From Inhella inkyongensis (GTDB taxonomy: Bacteria; Pseudomonadota; Gammaproteobacteria; Burkholderiales; Burkholderiaceae_C): a DNA stretch of 64,000 nt. The stretch covers positions 2,666,001 through 2,730,000 of the forward strand of contig NZ_CP040709.1 in NCBI RefSeq assembly GCF_005952805.1, written 5' to 3'. Made by a program: the position numbers and the translations under genes. Positions 6,684-14,086 of this stretch are shown in pieces (the first letter of the stretch is position 1; each line of letters begins with the position of its first letter). Under the pieces are notes generated by a model, which was not told the origin of the DNA, ran no database searches, and saw only the letters and a program-made list of their open reading frames with translations.

Positions 6684-7208
6684 TCAGTAGCCACGGCTTG
6701 CCCTCTCGTACTCTCTGGCCCAGTCCTCCATTGAAGAGTCCTCACTCAAAGCTGAATTGACCTTTTCTGTACTGGGCTGTTCTGGACTGACCTGTACTAA
6801 AGAGCCGCGCCCCACTCGCGGCTTACCCGTCGAGCTACCCGCCTGCTTGCGTTGGCTCCTGGCTGAGTTGGTTGCCTGGGCGCCGGCTCGGCCTCCTTTC
6901 GATTGGCGCTCACGCTTGTCATTCAAGTGAGCGCGGTAGTCGTCGAGCTCCGGGCAGCGCAACTGCCCGTCTTGCTCCAAGAAGAAGGGCCGCACCTCCG
7001 CAAGCACGCCGGCCACCTCCTCATGCGTGTAGCCCAACACCCGGGCCAGCAAGGAAGGTTCGGCGGGCATGAAGCCGTTCACCCAGCACTCCAGGCGCAG
7101 CGTGTACAGGAGCCCGCGCCCCTGCAACGACATCGCCCGGTAGCCGGTGCGCGCCATCATGCTGGCGGCGTACTCCTGGAAGGCCGGTGCATCACGGTGT
7201 TGGGCCAT
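6684..7208 (-). CDS. DUF1376-like (YdaU-type) phage/satellite replication-associated protein
   Basis: A 174-aa protein whose first 100 residues resemble DUF1376: YRAMSLQGRGLLYTLRLECW, then PAEPSLLARVLGY and a helix ending in LRCPELDDYRAHLNDKR. This family is found in phage replication modules beside helicase-loader genes. The C-terminal half is a low-complexity Ser/Gln/Arg linker. It overlaps the upstream 54-aa ORF by 17 bp. A replication role for the element is inferred from family and position. Confidence 0.65.
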   Translation of the reverse strand: MAQHRDAPAFQEYAASMMARTGYRAMSLQGRGLLYTLRLECWVNGFMPAEPSLLARVLGYTHEEVAGVLAEVRPFFLEQDGQLRCPELDDYRAHLNDKRERQSKGGRAGAQATNSARSQRKQAGSSTGKPRVGRGSLVQVSPEQPSTEKVNSALSEDSSMEDWAREYERASRGY

Positions 7209-7356
7209 GCTGCGCTCCTTCTGCCAGCCGCACCAACGGCCGATAGACGCCCCACAGATCGGCCAGCGCCAAGCCGGCCAGGTCGGGGCCTATGCCGGCC
7301 TCTGGGAATCGGGCCGCCAGGCTTTGCAGCTGTTCCAGCCAGTCCGGCGCCTTCAT
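7192..7356 (-). CDS. small 54-aa ORF, translationally coupled
   Basis: An ATG at 7356 overlaps the stop of the winged-HTH gene as ATGA. It opens a 54-codon frame (MKAPDWLEQLQSLAARFPEA ...) that ends at 7192, overlapping the start of the DUF1376-like gene by 17 bp. The peptide is amphipathic, with Leu/Ala-rich helices and no signal or metal motif. Its position and overlaps make it a likely real gene that links its neighbours; function is unknown. Confidence 0.55.
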   Translation of the reverse strand: MKAPDWLEQLQSLAARFPEAGIGPDLAGLALADLWGVYRPLVRLAEGAQHGPTP

Positions 7357-7664
7357 GCCGCCCGCTCCTCGCCCGCCTCGCGGAGCAGCACATATTTGCC
7401 CAAGCTGTGCTTCACACCCGCCTCGGTTGTCACCGTCTCGCGCAGCGTGACGATGTTGTGCCCGGCCTGCCTAAGCTCCTTGATGCGAGCCGGCGGGTGG
7501 TACACATCCAGGCACCGAGACAGCTCAAACGTCGTCAGTGGGAACAACCTCAGCGCCGCTAGTGCGCGCTGTCCTTGGGTGCCAGCGTCGGTGCCGATAA
7601 ACTCGTTGCGCAATGCTTTGAGGGCCGCTTCTTTTTCGGGGGTGGTCCTTTTTTCTTGGTGCAT
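7353..7664 (-). CDS. winged helix-turn-helix protein (HTH_39-like)
   Basis: A 103-aa protein starting at ATG 7664 with an AAGGGG Shine-Dalgarno. The core LTTFELSRCLDVYHPPARIK, then ELRQAGHNIVTLRE, is a winged helix with a beta hairpin typical of the phage HTH_39 family. It lies between the AlpA-like gene and the replication-type gene, so it probably regulates or assists the element's replication module. Confidence 0.7.
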   Translation of the reverse strand: MHQEKRTTPEKEAALKALRNEFIGTDAGTQGQRALAALRLFPLTTFELSRCLDVYHPPARIKELRQAGHNIVTLRETVTTEAGVKHSLGKYVLLREAGEERAA

Positions 7665-7674
7665 GGCCGTCCCC

Positions 7675-7929
7675 TTATTGGCCCTGGGCTTGGAGCCAAG
7701 CCTGAATGTCACCGGCCCTGAATCTCACAGCGCGTTTGCTGAGGTGGATCGGCCTGAACTCGCCAGTCTTGATTCGTGCGTAAACAGAAGTTTTTCCAAG
7801 GCCGGTAAGGGCTTGAACAGTCTTCAGTTTCAACAGGGCTTCTGAGATTTGCGCGGCTTGAAGCGGTTGCTCCGTCAGCCCCTTTCGCTTGAGCTCGGGG
7901 CGGGGACTTGTGTGTGCGTTGTTGGACAT
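7675..7929 (-). CDS. AlpA-like regulator / excisionase
   Basis: An 84-aa protein with a MerR-like winged HTH: LLKLKTVQALTGLGKTSVYA, then RIKTGEFRPIHLSKRAVRFR and AGDIQAWLQAQ. This is the AlpA/excisionase family of P4-like satellites and prophages, which activates or directs excision. The ATG at 7929 is chosen; an in-frame ATG at 7953 is also possible. It lies 10 bp upstream of the winged-HTH gene. The leader contains GCTACC twice (7996-8001, 8011-8016), a possible operator. Confidence 0.8.
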   Translation of the reverse strand: MSNNAHTSPRPELKRKGLTEQPLQAAQISEALLKLKTVQALTGLGKTSVYARIKTGEFRPIHLSKRAVRFRAGDIQAWLQAQGQ

Positions 7930-8053
7930 CGGTACTTCATGAGGGTTGAACATGAAGCGAATGGTCTGTTTTTGACCTTTGGCGCGCGATACGGCGCTAC
8001 CGAGAAAACAGCTACCTTGGCGGCAAAAGAGCAGTTGTCACGCTAGAACCGCA

Positions 8054-9103
8054 TCATTCCAAACGTCTTACACGGTCAAAGCGTTCAAACCATGCCTTAA
8101 CGGTGGTCGGGTCCCTGCTGACTTGCGGCGCGATAGCTCGCACCGCTTCGGCGCGAGACTTCCACTCCCGTGATTGGTAGAGCTCGATTGCAGTCCGCTT
8201 CACCGCCCTGTTCTTGGCATGGCGCTTCTCAATTCCCCGACGCCCCAGCTCAACCGCCGCAGTTTGAGCAGTTCGCAAGTCAGTCATTTCAGATGCGTTT
8301 TCAACCCCTTCCGCGTCGGCGTAAAAGCCTGCCATTACCTGAAGATCACGGGCTCCTTGTGCAGCGCAGAAGGCGCCATCACTATCACCAGCGCCTCTCA
8401 GTACAAGAGACAAGTGGACAAACCAAAGCGATGCGACCAACAACAACGGGGCGTTTGACCAGCACTCAAATGGTTCAAGCGCGGCAATGAATGCCAAATC
8501 CTCTTTCTTAAGATCAAGGCTGCCCGCTGGCCTCTCAAACAAGACCAGCGGAGCGGCGTCGGCGTCGGCGTCGGCGTCATCTTCCGAACCAACGGTGAGA
8601 AGGTCCTCGGCAAAGTTCACTCCATCCAACTCGGGAAGCTGATCCCCAAATCGATATTTGATGGTCATGTACATCTTGTCGACGTAGTTACCCGGCGCCA
8701 CCTCGAACCGATGGTGCCAAGTCTTATGTGCCACACCCACCAGCCGAACAGCGCGCGAAATGACTTCTGAGGTACATCCGTAATCCTCCAACCAGCCTTC
8801 GACATCAGACTGGATAGCCTCAAGCCGACGCAGCAAACTGCTGCCATCTAGCGGCTCATGCTTTCCTGATTCTTCGGAGTAAACGCGATGGGTGATCACT
8901 AGACCGCCCGATGTACGACAGATTTGGTCCTGCTTCAACTCCGCCAACCTTGCTGCATGCTTGGCAGCCCGCTCATCCTCAGAGCCAGGACTCGGCACAG
9001 TTAACCGCCGAAGGCGCTGATTGATCAGCTCCCTCTTCGCGATTTCAGTACGGGCACGGGACGCTTCGTCAATCTCGGGCAGGTTGCTATCTACGCAGTC
9101 CAT
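8054..9103 (-). CDS. unknown cargo protein with C-terminal HTH
   Basis: A 349-aa acidic, soluble protein that I do not recognise. The N-terminal 65 residues are a charged helical region (RAAKHAARLAELKQDQ). The middle has a mixed domain (residues about 100-170) and an Asp-Ala repeat (DADADADA, near 181-188) encoded by a hexanucleotide repeat. A hydrophobic helix follows (NAPLLLVASLWFVHLSLVL). The last 50 residues look like an HTH (SRAEAVRAIAPQVSRDPTTV, then KAWFERFDRV). It occupies the slot between integrase and AlpA where satellites often carry accessory genes. Function is open. Confidence 0.7.
   Translation of the reverse strand: MDCVDSNLPEIDEASRARTEIAKRELINQRLRRLTVPSPGSEDERAAKHAARLAELKQDQICRTSGGLVITHRVYSEESGKHEPLDGSSLLRRLEAIQSDVEGWLEDYGCTSEVISRAVRLVGVAHKTWHHRFEVAPGNYVDKMYMTIKYRFGDQLPELDGVNFAEDLLTVGSEDDADADADAAPLVLFERPAGSLDLKKEDLAFIAALEPFECWSNAPLLLVASLWFVHLSLVLRGAGDSDGAFCAAQGARDLQVMAGFYADAEGVENASEMTDLRTAQTAAVELGRRGIEKRHAKNRAVKRTAIELYQSREWKSRAEAVRAIAPQVSRDPTTVKAWFERFDRVRRLE
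8555..8578. repeat. GGCGTC hexanucleotide repeat, 4 copies
   Basis: Four perfect tandem copies of GGCGTC lie inside the 349-aa gene and encode the Asp-Ala run. Copy-number change would stay in frame and alter the linker length. Confidence 0.8.
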
Positions 9104-9197
9104 CTTGGTTCTCTTTGTTGTGGCAGCAAATTTGAAACAAGTCAGAGCCAGTCTTCCTTGGGGATCAGCCTAGGCGCGGAGAAATCGATTGCTCAAA

Positions 9198-10487
9198 TCA
9201 GGCCGCCTTGAAGGGCAACACCTCCGCCCCCTGCCGCAGCTTGTCCAGGTAGTCGGCCCAGCGCTGCATCAGTTCGCGCCGATGGGCCAGGAATTGGGTG
9301 CGGTTGTAGGCCCGCCCTAGGCTGTCGGCCACGGCATGGGCCAACTGGGCCTCGATCACTTCCACCGGCACGCCCAACTGCTCATCGGCCATCGTGCGGG
9401 CCATGGCGCGGAAGCCGTGGGCGGTCATGTCCTCATTGCCATAGCCCAGCCGGCGCAGGGCGGAGCGCACGGTGTTTTCGCTCATCGGCCGGCTGTCGGT
9501 GGTCAGGGCCGGGAACAGGAAGCGGCCGGCGCCGGTCAGTGGCTTGAGCGTTTCGAGCACCGTCAGGGCCTGATTGGCTAGGGGCACCCAATGCGGGGCG
9601 CCGGTGGCCTTGTCGGCCTTGTTGCGCTTCATCAGGGCGGCCGGGATGTTGATGCAGCGCTGCTCCCAGTCGATCCAGGCCCATTCCAGGTGGCGCAACT
9701 CCCCGGGGCGCAGGAACAGCAGGGGCGAGAGTTGCAGCGCGGCCTGGGTGATGGGCTGGCCTTGATAGCTCTGCAGGGCACGGAGCAACTCGGCCACCTT
9801 GGCCGGCTCGGTGATTGAGGCCAGATGCCGGGCCGGAACCGGGGGCAAGGCGTCGCGCAGATCGGGCACGGGGTTGCGTTCGCACAGGCTTTTCGCCACC
9901 CCGTAGCGGAACACCTGCCCGCAGGCGTCCTTGAGCCGGTGAGCGGTTTCAATGGCGCCCCGCTGCACCACGCGCTGCGCGCAGGCCAAAACATCGGCGG
10001 CCTTGAGCTCGGCAATGGGTTTGCTGCCGATCCAGGGAAAGGCGTCCTGCTCCAGCCGCACCAGGGTGCGCGCCGCGTGGCTTTCGCTGACCTTGGCGCA
10101 ATGCACCTCCTGCCACCACTCCCGGGCCACAGCCTCAAAGGAGCCCAGCGCGGGCAGGCCCTGCTTTTCCCGGGCCTGGGCCTCGCCCTGGGCTTGGCTT
10201 TCGGCCTTGGCCTGTTTGCGGGCGTCGCTGGGGTCGGTTCCGGCCGCCAGCAGCTTGCGCGCCTCGTTGGCTTTGTCGCGGGCAAGCGAAAGGCTGGTGT
10301 CGGGGTAGGTGCCCAGGCTCAGGGTCTTGCGCTTGCCGCCAAAGCTGTAGTCGAAACGCCAGCCATGCGCCCCGCCCTTCACGAACAGCAGCAGATAGAG
10401 GCCGTCGCCATCGCTGATGCGCTTGCGGGGGTCGCCTTGCTTGATGGCTTTAAGGGTCTTGTCGCCCGGGATCAGGTCTCGCGCCAT
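9198..10487 (-). CDS. int: tyrosine-type integrase (DUF4102/P4 family)
   Basis: A 429-aa phage-type recombinase. The N-terminal arm-binding DUF4102 domain is recognised by ISDGDGLYLLLFVKGG, WRFDYSFGGKRKTLSLGTYP and SLARDKANEARKLLAAGTDP. The catalytic domain shows the first Arg in LRPGELRHLEW, H-x-x-R in AHGFRAMARTM, and a Tyr nucleophile in AYNRTQFLAHRRELM. I chose ATG 10487 (MARDLIPGDKTLKAIK), which matches the family start; an arm-type site covers this start codon, suggesting autoregulation. It lies next to the 3' end of ssrA, its probable target. Confidence 0.93.
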   Translation of the reverse strand: MARDLIPGDKTLKAIKQGDPRKRISDGDGLYLLLFVKGGAHGWRFDYSFGGKRKTLSLGTYPDTSLSLARDKANEARKLLAAGTDPSDARKQAKAESQAQGEAQAREKQGLPALGSFEAVAREWWQEVHCAKVSESHAARTLVRLEQDAFPWIGSKPIAELKAADVLACAQRVVQRGAIETAHRLKDACGQVFRYGVAKSLCERNPVPDLRDALPPVPARHLASITEPAKVAELLRALQSYQGQPITQAALQLSPLLFLRPGELRHLEWAWIDWEQRCINIPAALMKRNKADKATGAPHWVPLANQALTVLETLKPLTGAGRFLFPALTTDSRPMSENTVRSALRRLGYGNEDMTAHGFRAMARTMADEQLGVPVEVIEAQLAHAVADSLGRAYNRTQFLAHRRELMQRWADYLDKLRQGAEVLPFKAA

Positions 10488-10578
10488 GCAGTAACTTTCG
10501 CGGCTTGGGTGGCCGGATTGTGGGGTTACTGCATAAGTTACTGCAACTTTGGGCCGGAAGTCGGCGGAAGTTACTGCA
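10487..10578. promoter_or_regulatory. right integrase arm-type sites
   Basis: The decamer AGTTACTGCA or its close form occurs at 10487-10496 (inverted), 10525-10533 (as GTTACTGCA), 10536-10545 and 10569-10578. The middle pair has the same 12-bp period as the pair at the left end. Confidence 0.65.
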
Positions 10579-10592
10579 CCTCTGCGGACAAA

Positions 10593-10627
10593 AAAAAGGC
10601 CCAAGTCGTTGATTTACTTGGGCCTTT
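10593..10627 (-). terminator. ssrA terminator and right attachment-site repeat
   Basis: A hairpin (AAAGGCCCAAGT / ACTTGGGCCTTT, loop CGTTGATTT) with A/T tracts lies 33 nt past the tmRNA 3' end. The 35-bp segment is repeated exactly at 5843-5877. Confidence 0.85.
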
Positions 10628-10659
10628 CGGTCGTTTGCGAACTGTCGCAAACCTTGTTC

Positions 10660-11022
10660 TGGTGGAGCCGGGGGGAATTGAACCCCCGTCCGTAAGCCAT
10701 CACCGGGCAGATCTACATGCTTAGCGCGTTGATTTGAATCTCGGCTCCCGGTCGCGCATCGCGCACGCTACGTAGGAACCCAGCCTCTTGAGTCTCGTTC
10801 CCGGGTGAGAAGCCCACCAAGGAACCAGCCGATGTGAATGACCTCTCAGCCCTTGCGGACCCGGCCCATCGGCCTGCCGTTGAGAGGCTCACCGGTGTTT
10901 AAGCGGCGAGGGCGAAACGTTCGTCGTTCGCAGTTGGTTTGTTTCCAGTGGATTTACGAGCGAACTGGTGCTCGGCATGCCCTACTCCAGATCCGCACCC
11001 ACGTCGAAACCAGGTCGGCCCC
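10660..11022 (-). ncRNA. ssrA: transfer-messenger RNA (tmRNA)
   Basis: A 363-nt tmRNA rescues stalled ribosomes. The 5' end GGGGCCG (from 11022) pairs with CGGCTCC at the 3' end over seven positions, including the usual G-U at the third pair. The T arm (GGGGGTTCAATTCCCCC) and the 3' CCA (10660-10662) are present. The tag frame at 10931-10902 reads ANDERFALAA and ends with TAA. The gene is intact although an element is integrated at its 3' end. Confidence 0.95.
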
Positions 11023-11039
11023 AGAAAAGCGTCGCCATT

Positions 11040-11699
11040 CTAGGCCAGGAGAGCGAGCAAAGCCTCTGGCGCTTCAATTTCAGCCTCGGCGCCCCAACTC
11101 TGGATGTCGCCATGACCCAGATAGCCCCACCGGGCCACGATCCCGGGCATTCCGGCTGCTCGAGCGGCTTGCATGTCACGTTCGTCGTCGCCCACATAGA
11201 TGCAGTGCTCTGGCGCCACGCCCAGGCGTCGCGCAGCCTCCAGCAAAGGCATGGGGTGGGGTTTGGCGTGAGTGGTGGTGTCGCCGGCAACCACCGCCGC
11301 GGCAGACTGCAACAGGGGCATGTCGCGGCAGATGGGCAATGCAAATCGCTCGGCCTTGTTGGTCACGACACCCCAGGGCAGCCCGCGTGCTACCAGCGCC
11401 GCGAGCAATGCGGGAACCCCCGAAAAGGCCCGCGTGTCCTGCAAGAGTCGACGCTCGTACACGGCCAAGAATTCGTCTCGGGTCGCTTCAAACTCCGTGT
11501 GATCGGGATCCAGATGCAAGGCCACCTTGAGCATGCCCCGCGCGCCCGTTCCCACCCAGGGACGCAAGGCAGCAAGCGGCAGCGGGGCCAGCCCTCGGGC
11601 TTCACGCAGATGGTTGGCTGCGCCCGCCAAGTCGGGCGCCGAGTCGATCAGGGTGCCATCCAGATCGAACAGCACCGCCCGGCACTCGAAGCGCCTCAC
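11040..11699 (-). CDS. gph: phosphoglycolate phosphatase
   Basis: A 219-aa HAD-superfamily phosphatase. Motif I is [19 protein letters not shown] (about 9-27), motif II VVTNK, and motifs III/IV are AKPHP ... [17 protein letters not shown]. It removes 2-phosphoglycolate formed during DNA repair. It starts with GTG at 11699, overlapping the ubiG stop as GTGA; ubiG-gph pairing is usual in Burkholderiales. Confidence 0.93.
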   Translation of the reverse strand: MRRFECRAVLFDLDGTLIDSAPDLAGAANHLREARGLAPLPLAALRPWVGTGARGMLKVALHLDPDHTEFEATRDEFLAVYERRLLQDTRAFSGVPALLAALVARGLPWGVVTNKAERFALPICRDMPLLQSAAAVVAGDTTTHAKPHPMPLLEAARRLGVAPEHCIYVGDDERDMQAARAAGMPGIVARWGYLGHGDIQSWGAEAEIEAPEALLALLA

Positions 11700-12418
11700 A
11701 GTCGGCGTGCCGCCAACAGGTAGTTGACGTCGGTGTCTTCACCGATGGCGTAGCGCTGAGTCAGTGGGTTGTAGCTCAGGCCACTCATGCGCAGCGGTGT
11801 CAGGCCAGCTTGACGCACGGCGCCTGCCAGTTCACTGGGGCGGATGAAACGGGCGTAATCATGGGTGCCTTTGGCCAGCATGCCCAGCAGGTACTCAGCA
11901 CCCAGGATGGCCAAGGCATAGGCCTTGGGTCGGCGGTTGAGGGTCGAGAAAAACACCCAGCCACCGGGTTTGACCAGTTGCGCGCAGGCTCGCACCACCG
12001 ACTCGGGATCCGGCACATGCTCCAGCATCTCCAGGCAGGTCACGGTGTCGAAGGAAGCTGGCTGCTCTTGCGCCAAGGTCTCCACGGCCACTTCGCGGTA
12101 GCGCAGATTCATGACCTCCGCTTCCATGGCGTGCAACTCAGCCACCCCCAGGGCCTTGGGGCTCAAATCGATGCCCAGCACCTGGGCTGCGCCGTGGCGC
12201 GCCATGGCTTCGGACAGCAAACCGCCGCCACAGCCCACGTCCAGCACGGTCTGACCGCGCAGGCCAGCCAAGCCATCGATCCAGGCCAAGCGCAGCGGGT
12301 TGATTTGATGCAGTGGCTTGAATTCGCTTTCGGGGTCCCACCAGCGGTGGGCGGCGTCACCGAACTTGGCCAGTTCGGCCGGGTCGGCATTGGTCTGTGT
12401 CGCTGCGGTTTCGCTCAT
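11696..12418 (-). CDS. ubiG: bifunctional ubiquinone O-methyltransferase
   Basis: A 240-aa class I methyltransferase that carries out both O-methylations in ubiquinone synthesis. It shows the UbiG signatures [28 protein letters not shown] and the SAM motif [16 protein letters not shown] near residue 60, then [11 protein letters not shown] chose ATG 12418; ATG 12433 is an alternative. It is translationally coupled to gph downstream and follows the oxygenase gene closely. Confidence 0.95.
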   Translation of the reverse strand: MSETAATQTNADPAELAKFGDAAHRWWDPESEFKPLHQINPLRLAWIDGLAGLRGQTVLDVGCGGGLLSEAMARHGAAQVLGIDLSPKALGVAELHAMEAEVMNLRYREVAVETLAQEQPASFDTVTCLEMLEHVPDPESVVRACAQLVKPGGWVFFSTLNRRPKAYALAILGAEYLLGMLAKGTHDYARFIRPSELAGAVRQAGLTPLRMSGLSYNPLTQRYAIGEDTDVNYLLAARRL

Positions 12419-12440
12419 GCCCGCATTGTCCATGGGCGGC

Positions 12441-13277
12441 CTATTCAAAGCGCCCTTGTCGCAACCACTTGGTGGCCACCCACTTCTCACCCTCCAGCAC
12501 CGGCGCACCGCCATGCAGGGTCATCGTGCTGGGGTCGGGTTTGTCGTAGCTAAAGAACACCGCTTGGCCCTGAATGGGCTGAACGGCCATGCGAATGTCC
12601 GGAAAGGTGGTCGCCCCACCGCGCTTGGGCGTGTTGAGGTACATCACCAGGGTGCCCAGCCGCTGGCCACCGCGCTTGAGGATGCTGGGTGTGCTGACGT
12701 GCTTGGCGTCAAAGTAGTCGTAGTGCGGCTGGTACTCGGCGCCAGGCTGGTAGTTCAGCACCTGCAAGCCTTCGCCGTTCTCCACCGGCCAGTTCACCAG
12801 GCGCGCGATGCGCGCCTCGACCCGCGCGATCACCTCGTTCTCGCCGCGCTCGAAAAACATGCCGCGGCTGGTGCGCGCCGCATTGACCTCGCTGCCGTCC
12901 TTGGCTTCGGCCACGGTCTCGGAACGCTCCATGCGCGGCCGGGCGGCCTCGATGATGGTCTCGCATTCCTGCCGATCCAGCAGATTTCCAAAGACCACCA
13001 CCCGAGGATGCTGCACCGTGCTCAGCACCTGAATCACGCGGTCACCCACGTCAATCTCGCAGCGCCCGTCCTCGATATTGGGCTCAGGCAGGGCCGGCTG
13101 CTTGGGGGCGTCCTTCTTGAACCAGCCATCCAGCTTGGCTTGGGCCACGGCCTGGACGGCCACCTTTTGCTCCCAGCCGGCACCGGTCATCGACAGCACC
13201 AAATCGGCCGCCGACTGTCCTGCCGCCAACTGCTCCTTGATCCAACGCCGCAGATCCGGCGTCACGTATTGCGTCAT
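12441..13277 (-). CDS. 2-oxoglutarate/Fe(II) dioxygenase, prolyl 4-hydroxylase type
   Basis: A 278-aa protein. The N-terminal 75 residues are a small helical region and the P4Hc domain follows. Iron ligands are H-x-D in PHYDYFD and the distal His in [10 protein letters not shown], and the 2OG-binding Lys is in [11 protein letters not shown]. The [20 protein letters not shown] block is typical of bacterial prolyl hydroxylases. Its substrate is unknown. Its start overlaps the yaaA stop as ATGA. Confidence 0.88.
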   Translation of the reverse strand: MTQYVTPDLRRWIKEQLAAGQSAADLVLSMTGAGWEQKVAVQAVAQAKLDGWFKKDAPKQPALPEPNIEDGRCEIDVGDRVIQVLSTVQHPRVVVFGNLLDRQECETIIEAARPRMERSETVAEAKDGSEVNAARTSRGMFFERGENEVIARVEARIARLVNWPVENGEGLQVLNYQPGAEYQPHYDYFDAKHVSTPSILKRGGQRLGTLVMYLNTPKRGGATTFPDIRMAVQPIQGQAVFFSYDKPDPSTMTLHGGAPVLEGEKWVATKWLRQGRFE

Positions 13278-14068
13278 GCCTGTAGCTCCCGACGAAACAC
13301 CCAGCGCTGCGGCGTCGAGGCCGCAGCCACCCAGGCATAGCCCTCGGACGTGAACCCCCGCAAATCGTCCGGATGCTCAATGCCCTGCGTCAAAGCGTAG
13401 CGCGCCATCAGGCCACGGGCCCGCTTGGCAAAAAAGCTGATCACCTTGGGCTGGCCGGCCTTGACTTCTTCGAACACCAATTCCAGCACCGGCAACTTCA
13501 GGTGTCGTCGCTGCACCACCTTGAAGTACTCCTGCGAGGCCAAGTTCACCAGCAAGGGCACGCGCTGCTGTGCGCCCAGGCGGTTGAGCGCCTGGGTGGG
13601 GCGATCCCCCCAATAGGCGTAGAGGCCCCGGCCGGCCGGGGTTTCCAGCGGACGGCCCATTTCCAAGCGATAGGGCTGCATGCGGTCCAACGGGCGCAGC
13701 ACACCGTAGAGGCCTGAGAGGATGCGAAGTTGCCGCTGGGCGCGGGCGATCGCAGCTGCGTCCAGGCTGGCGGCATCCAGCCCTTCATAGACGTCACCAT
13801 GAAAGGCCAGCAACGCCGCCCGGCTGTTCTGCGCCGTGCTGCGCGGCCGCCAGTCCTTGAAACGCCGCACGTTCAACTCGGCCAGTGCGGGTGAGATCTC
13901 CATCAGCTCGCCCAACTGCGCCGGGCTGAAGGTACGCAGCCGCTCCACCAGGGGCGCGGCTTCGGCCATGAACTCCGGCCGCGTGAGCTCGCCCTCCAGG
14001 CTCACCCAAGCCGGCGGCGGCGGCGACTCATAGTCCAGCGTCTTCGCCGGCGACAACACCATCAGCAT
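13274..14068 (-). CDS. yaaA: peroxide stress protein YaaA
   Basis: A 264-aa protein of the YaaA/DUF328 family, which lowers free iron and limits oxidative DNA damage. The family start MLMVLSPAKTLDYESP is present, with LYGVLRPLDRMQPYRLEMG in the middle and VISFFAKRARGLMARY toward the end. It follows tolC by 18 bp and couples to the dioxygenase gene by ATGA. Confidence 0.93.
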   Translation of the reverse strand: MLMVLSPAKTLDYESPPPPAWVSLEGELTRPEFMAEAAPLVERLRTFSPAQLGELMEISPALAELNVRRFKDWRPRSTAQNSRAALLAFHGDVYEGLDAASLDAAAIARAQRQLRILSGLYGVLRPLDRMQPYRLEMGRPLETPAGRGLYAYWGDRPTQALNRLGAQQRVPLLVNLASQEYFKVVQRRHLKLPVLELVFEEVKAGQPKVISFFAKRARGLMARYALTQGIEHPDDLRGFTSEGYAWVAAASTPQRWVFRRELQA

Positions 14069-14086
14069 CGACGCGCCACCCGCTCC

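Larger units (their letters stand above)
5843..10627. mobile_element. integrative element inserted at ssrA (about 4.8 kb)
   Basis: A perfect 35-bp direct repeat (5843-5877 and 10593-10627) bounds a set of minus-strand genes. The integrase gene sits against the intact ssrA. Integrase arm-like decamers lie just inside both ends. Gene order from the right is integrase, 349-aa unknown, AlpA-like, winged HTH, 54-aa ORF, DUF1376-like, zinc-ribbon protein. The tmRNA 3' end is a well-known attachment site for tyrosine integrases. No head, tail or conjugation genes are present, so it is satellite-like or a minimal integrative element. Confidence 0.85.

Noticed and set aside
9825..10724. Plus-strand frame opposite the integrase running into ssrA
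   Set aside because: Crosses the attachment repeat and the tmRNA end; clearly non-coding on that strand.
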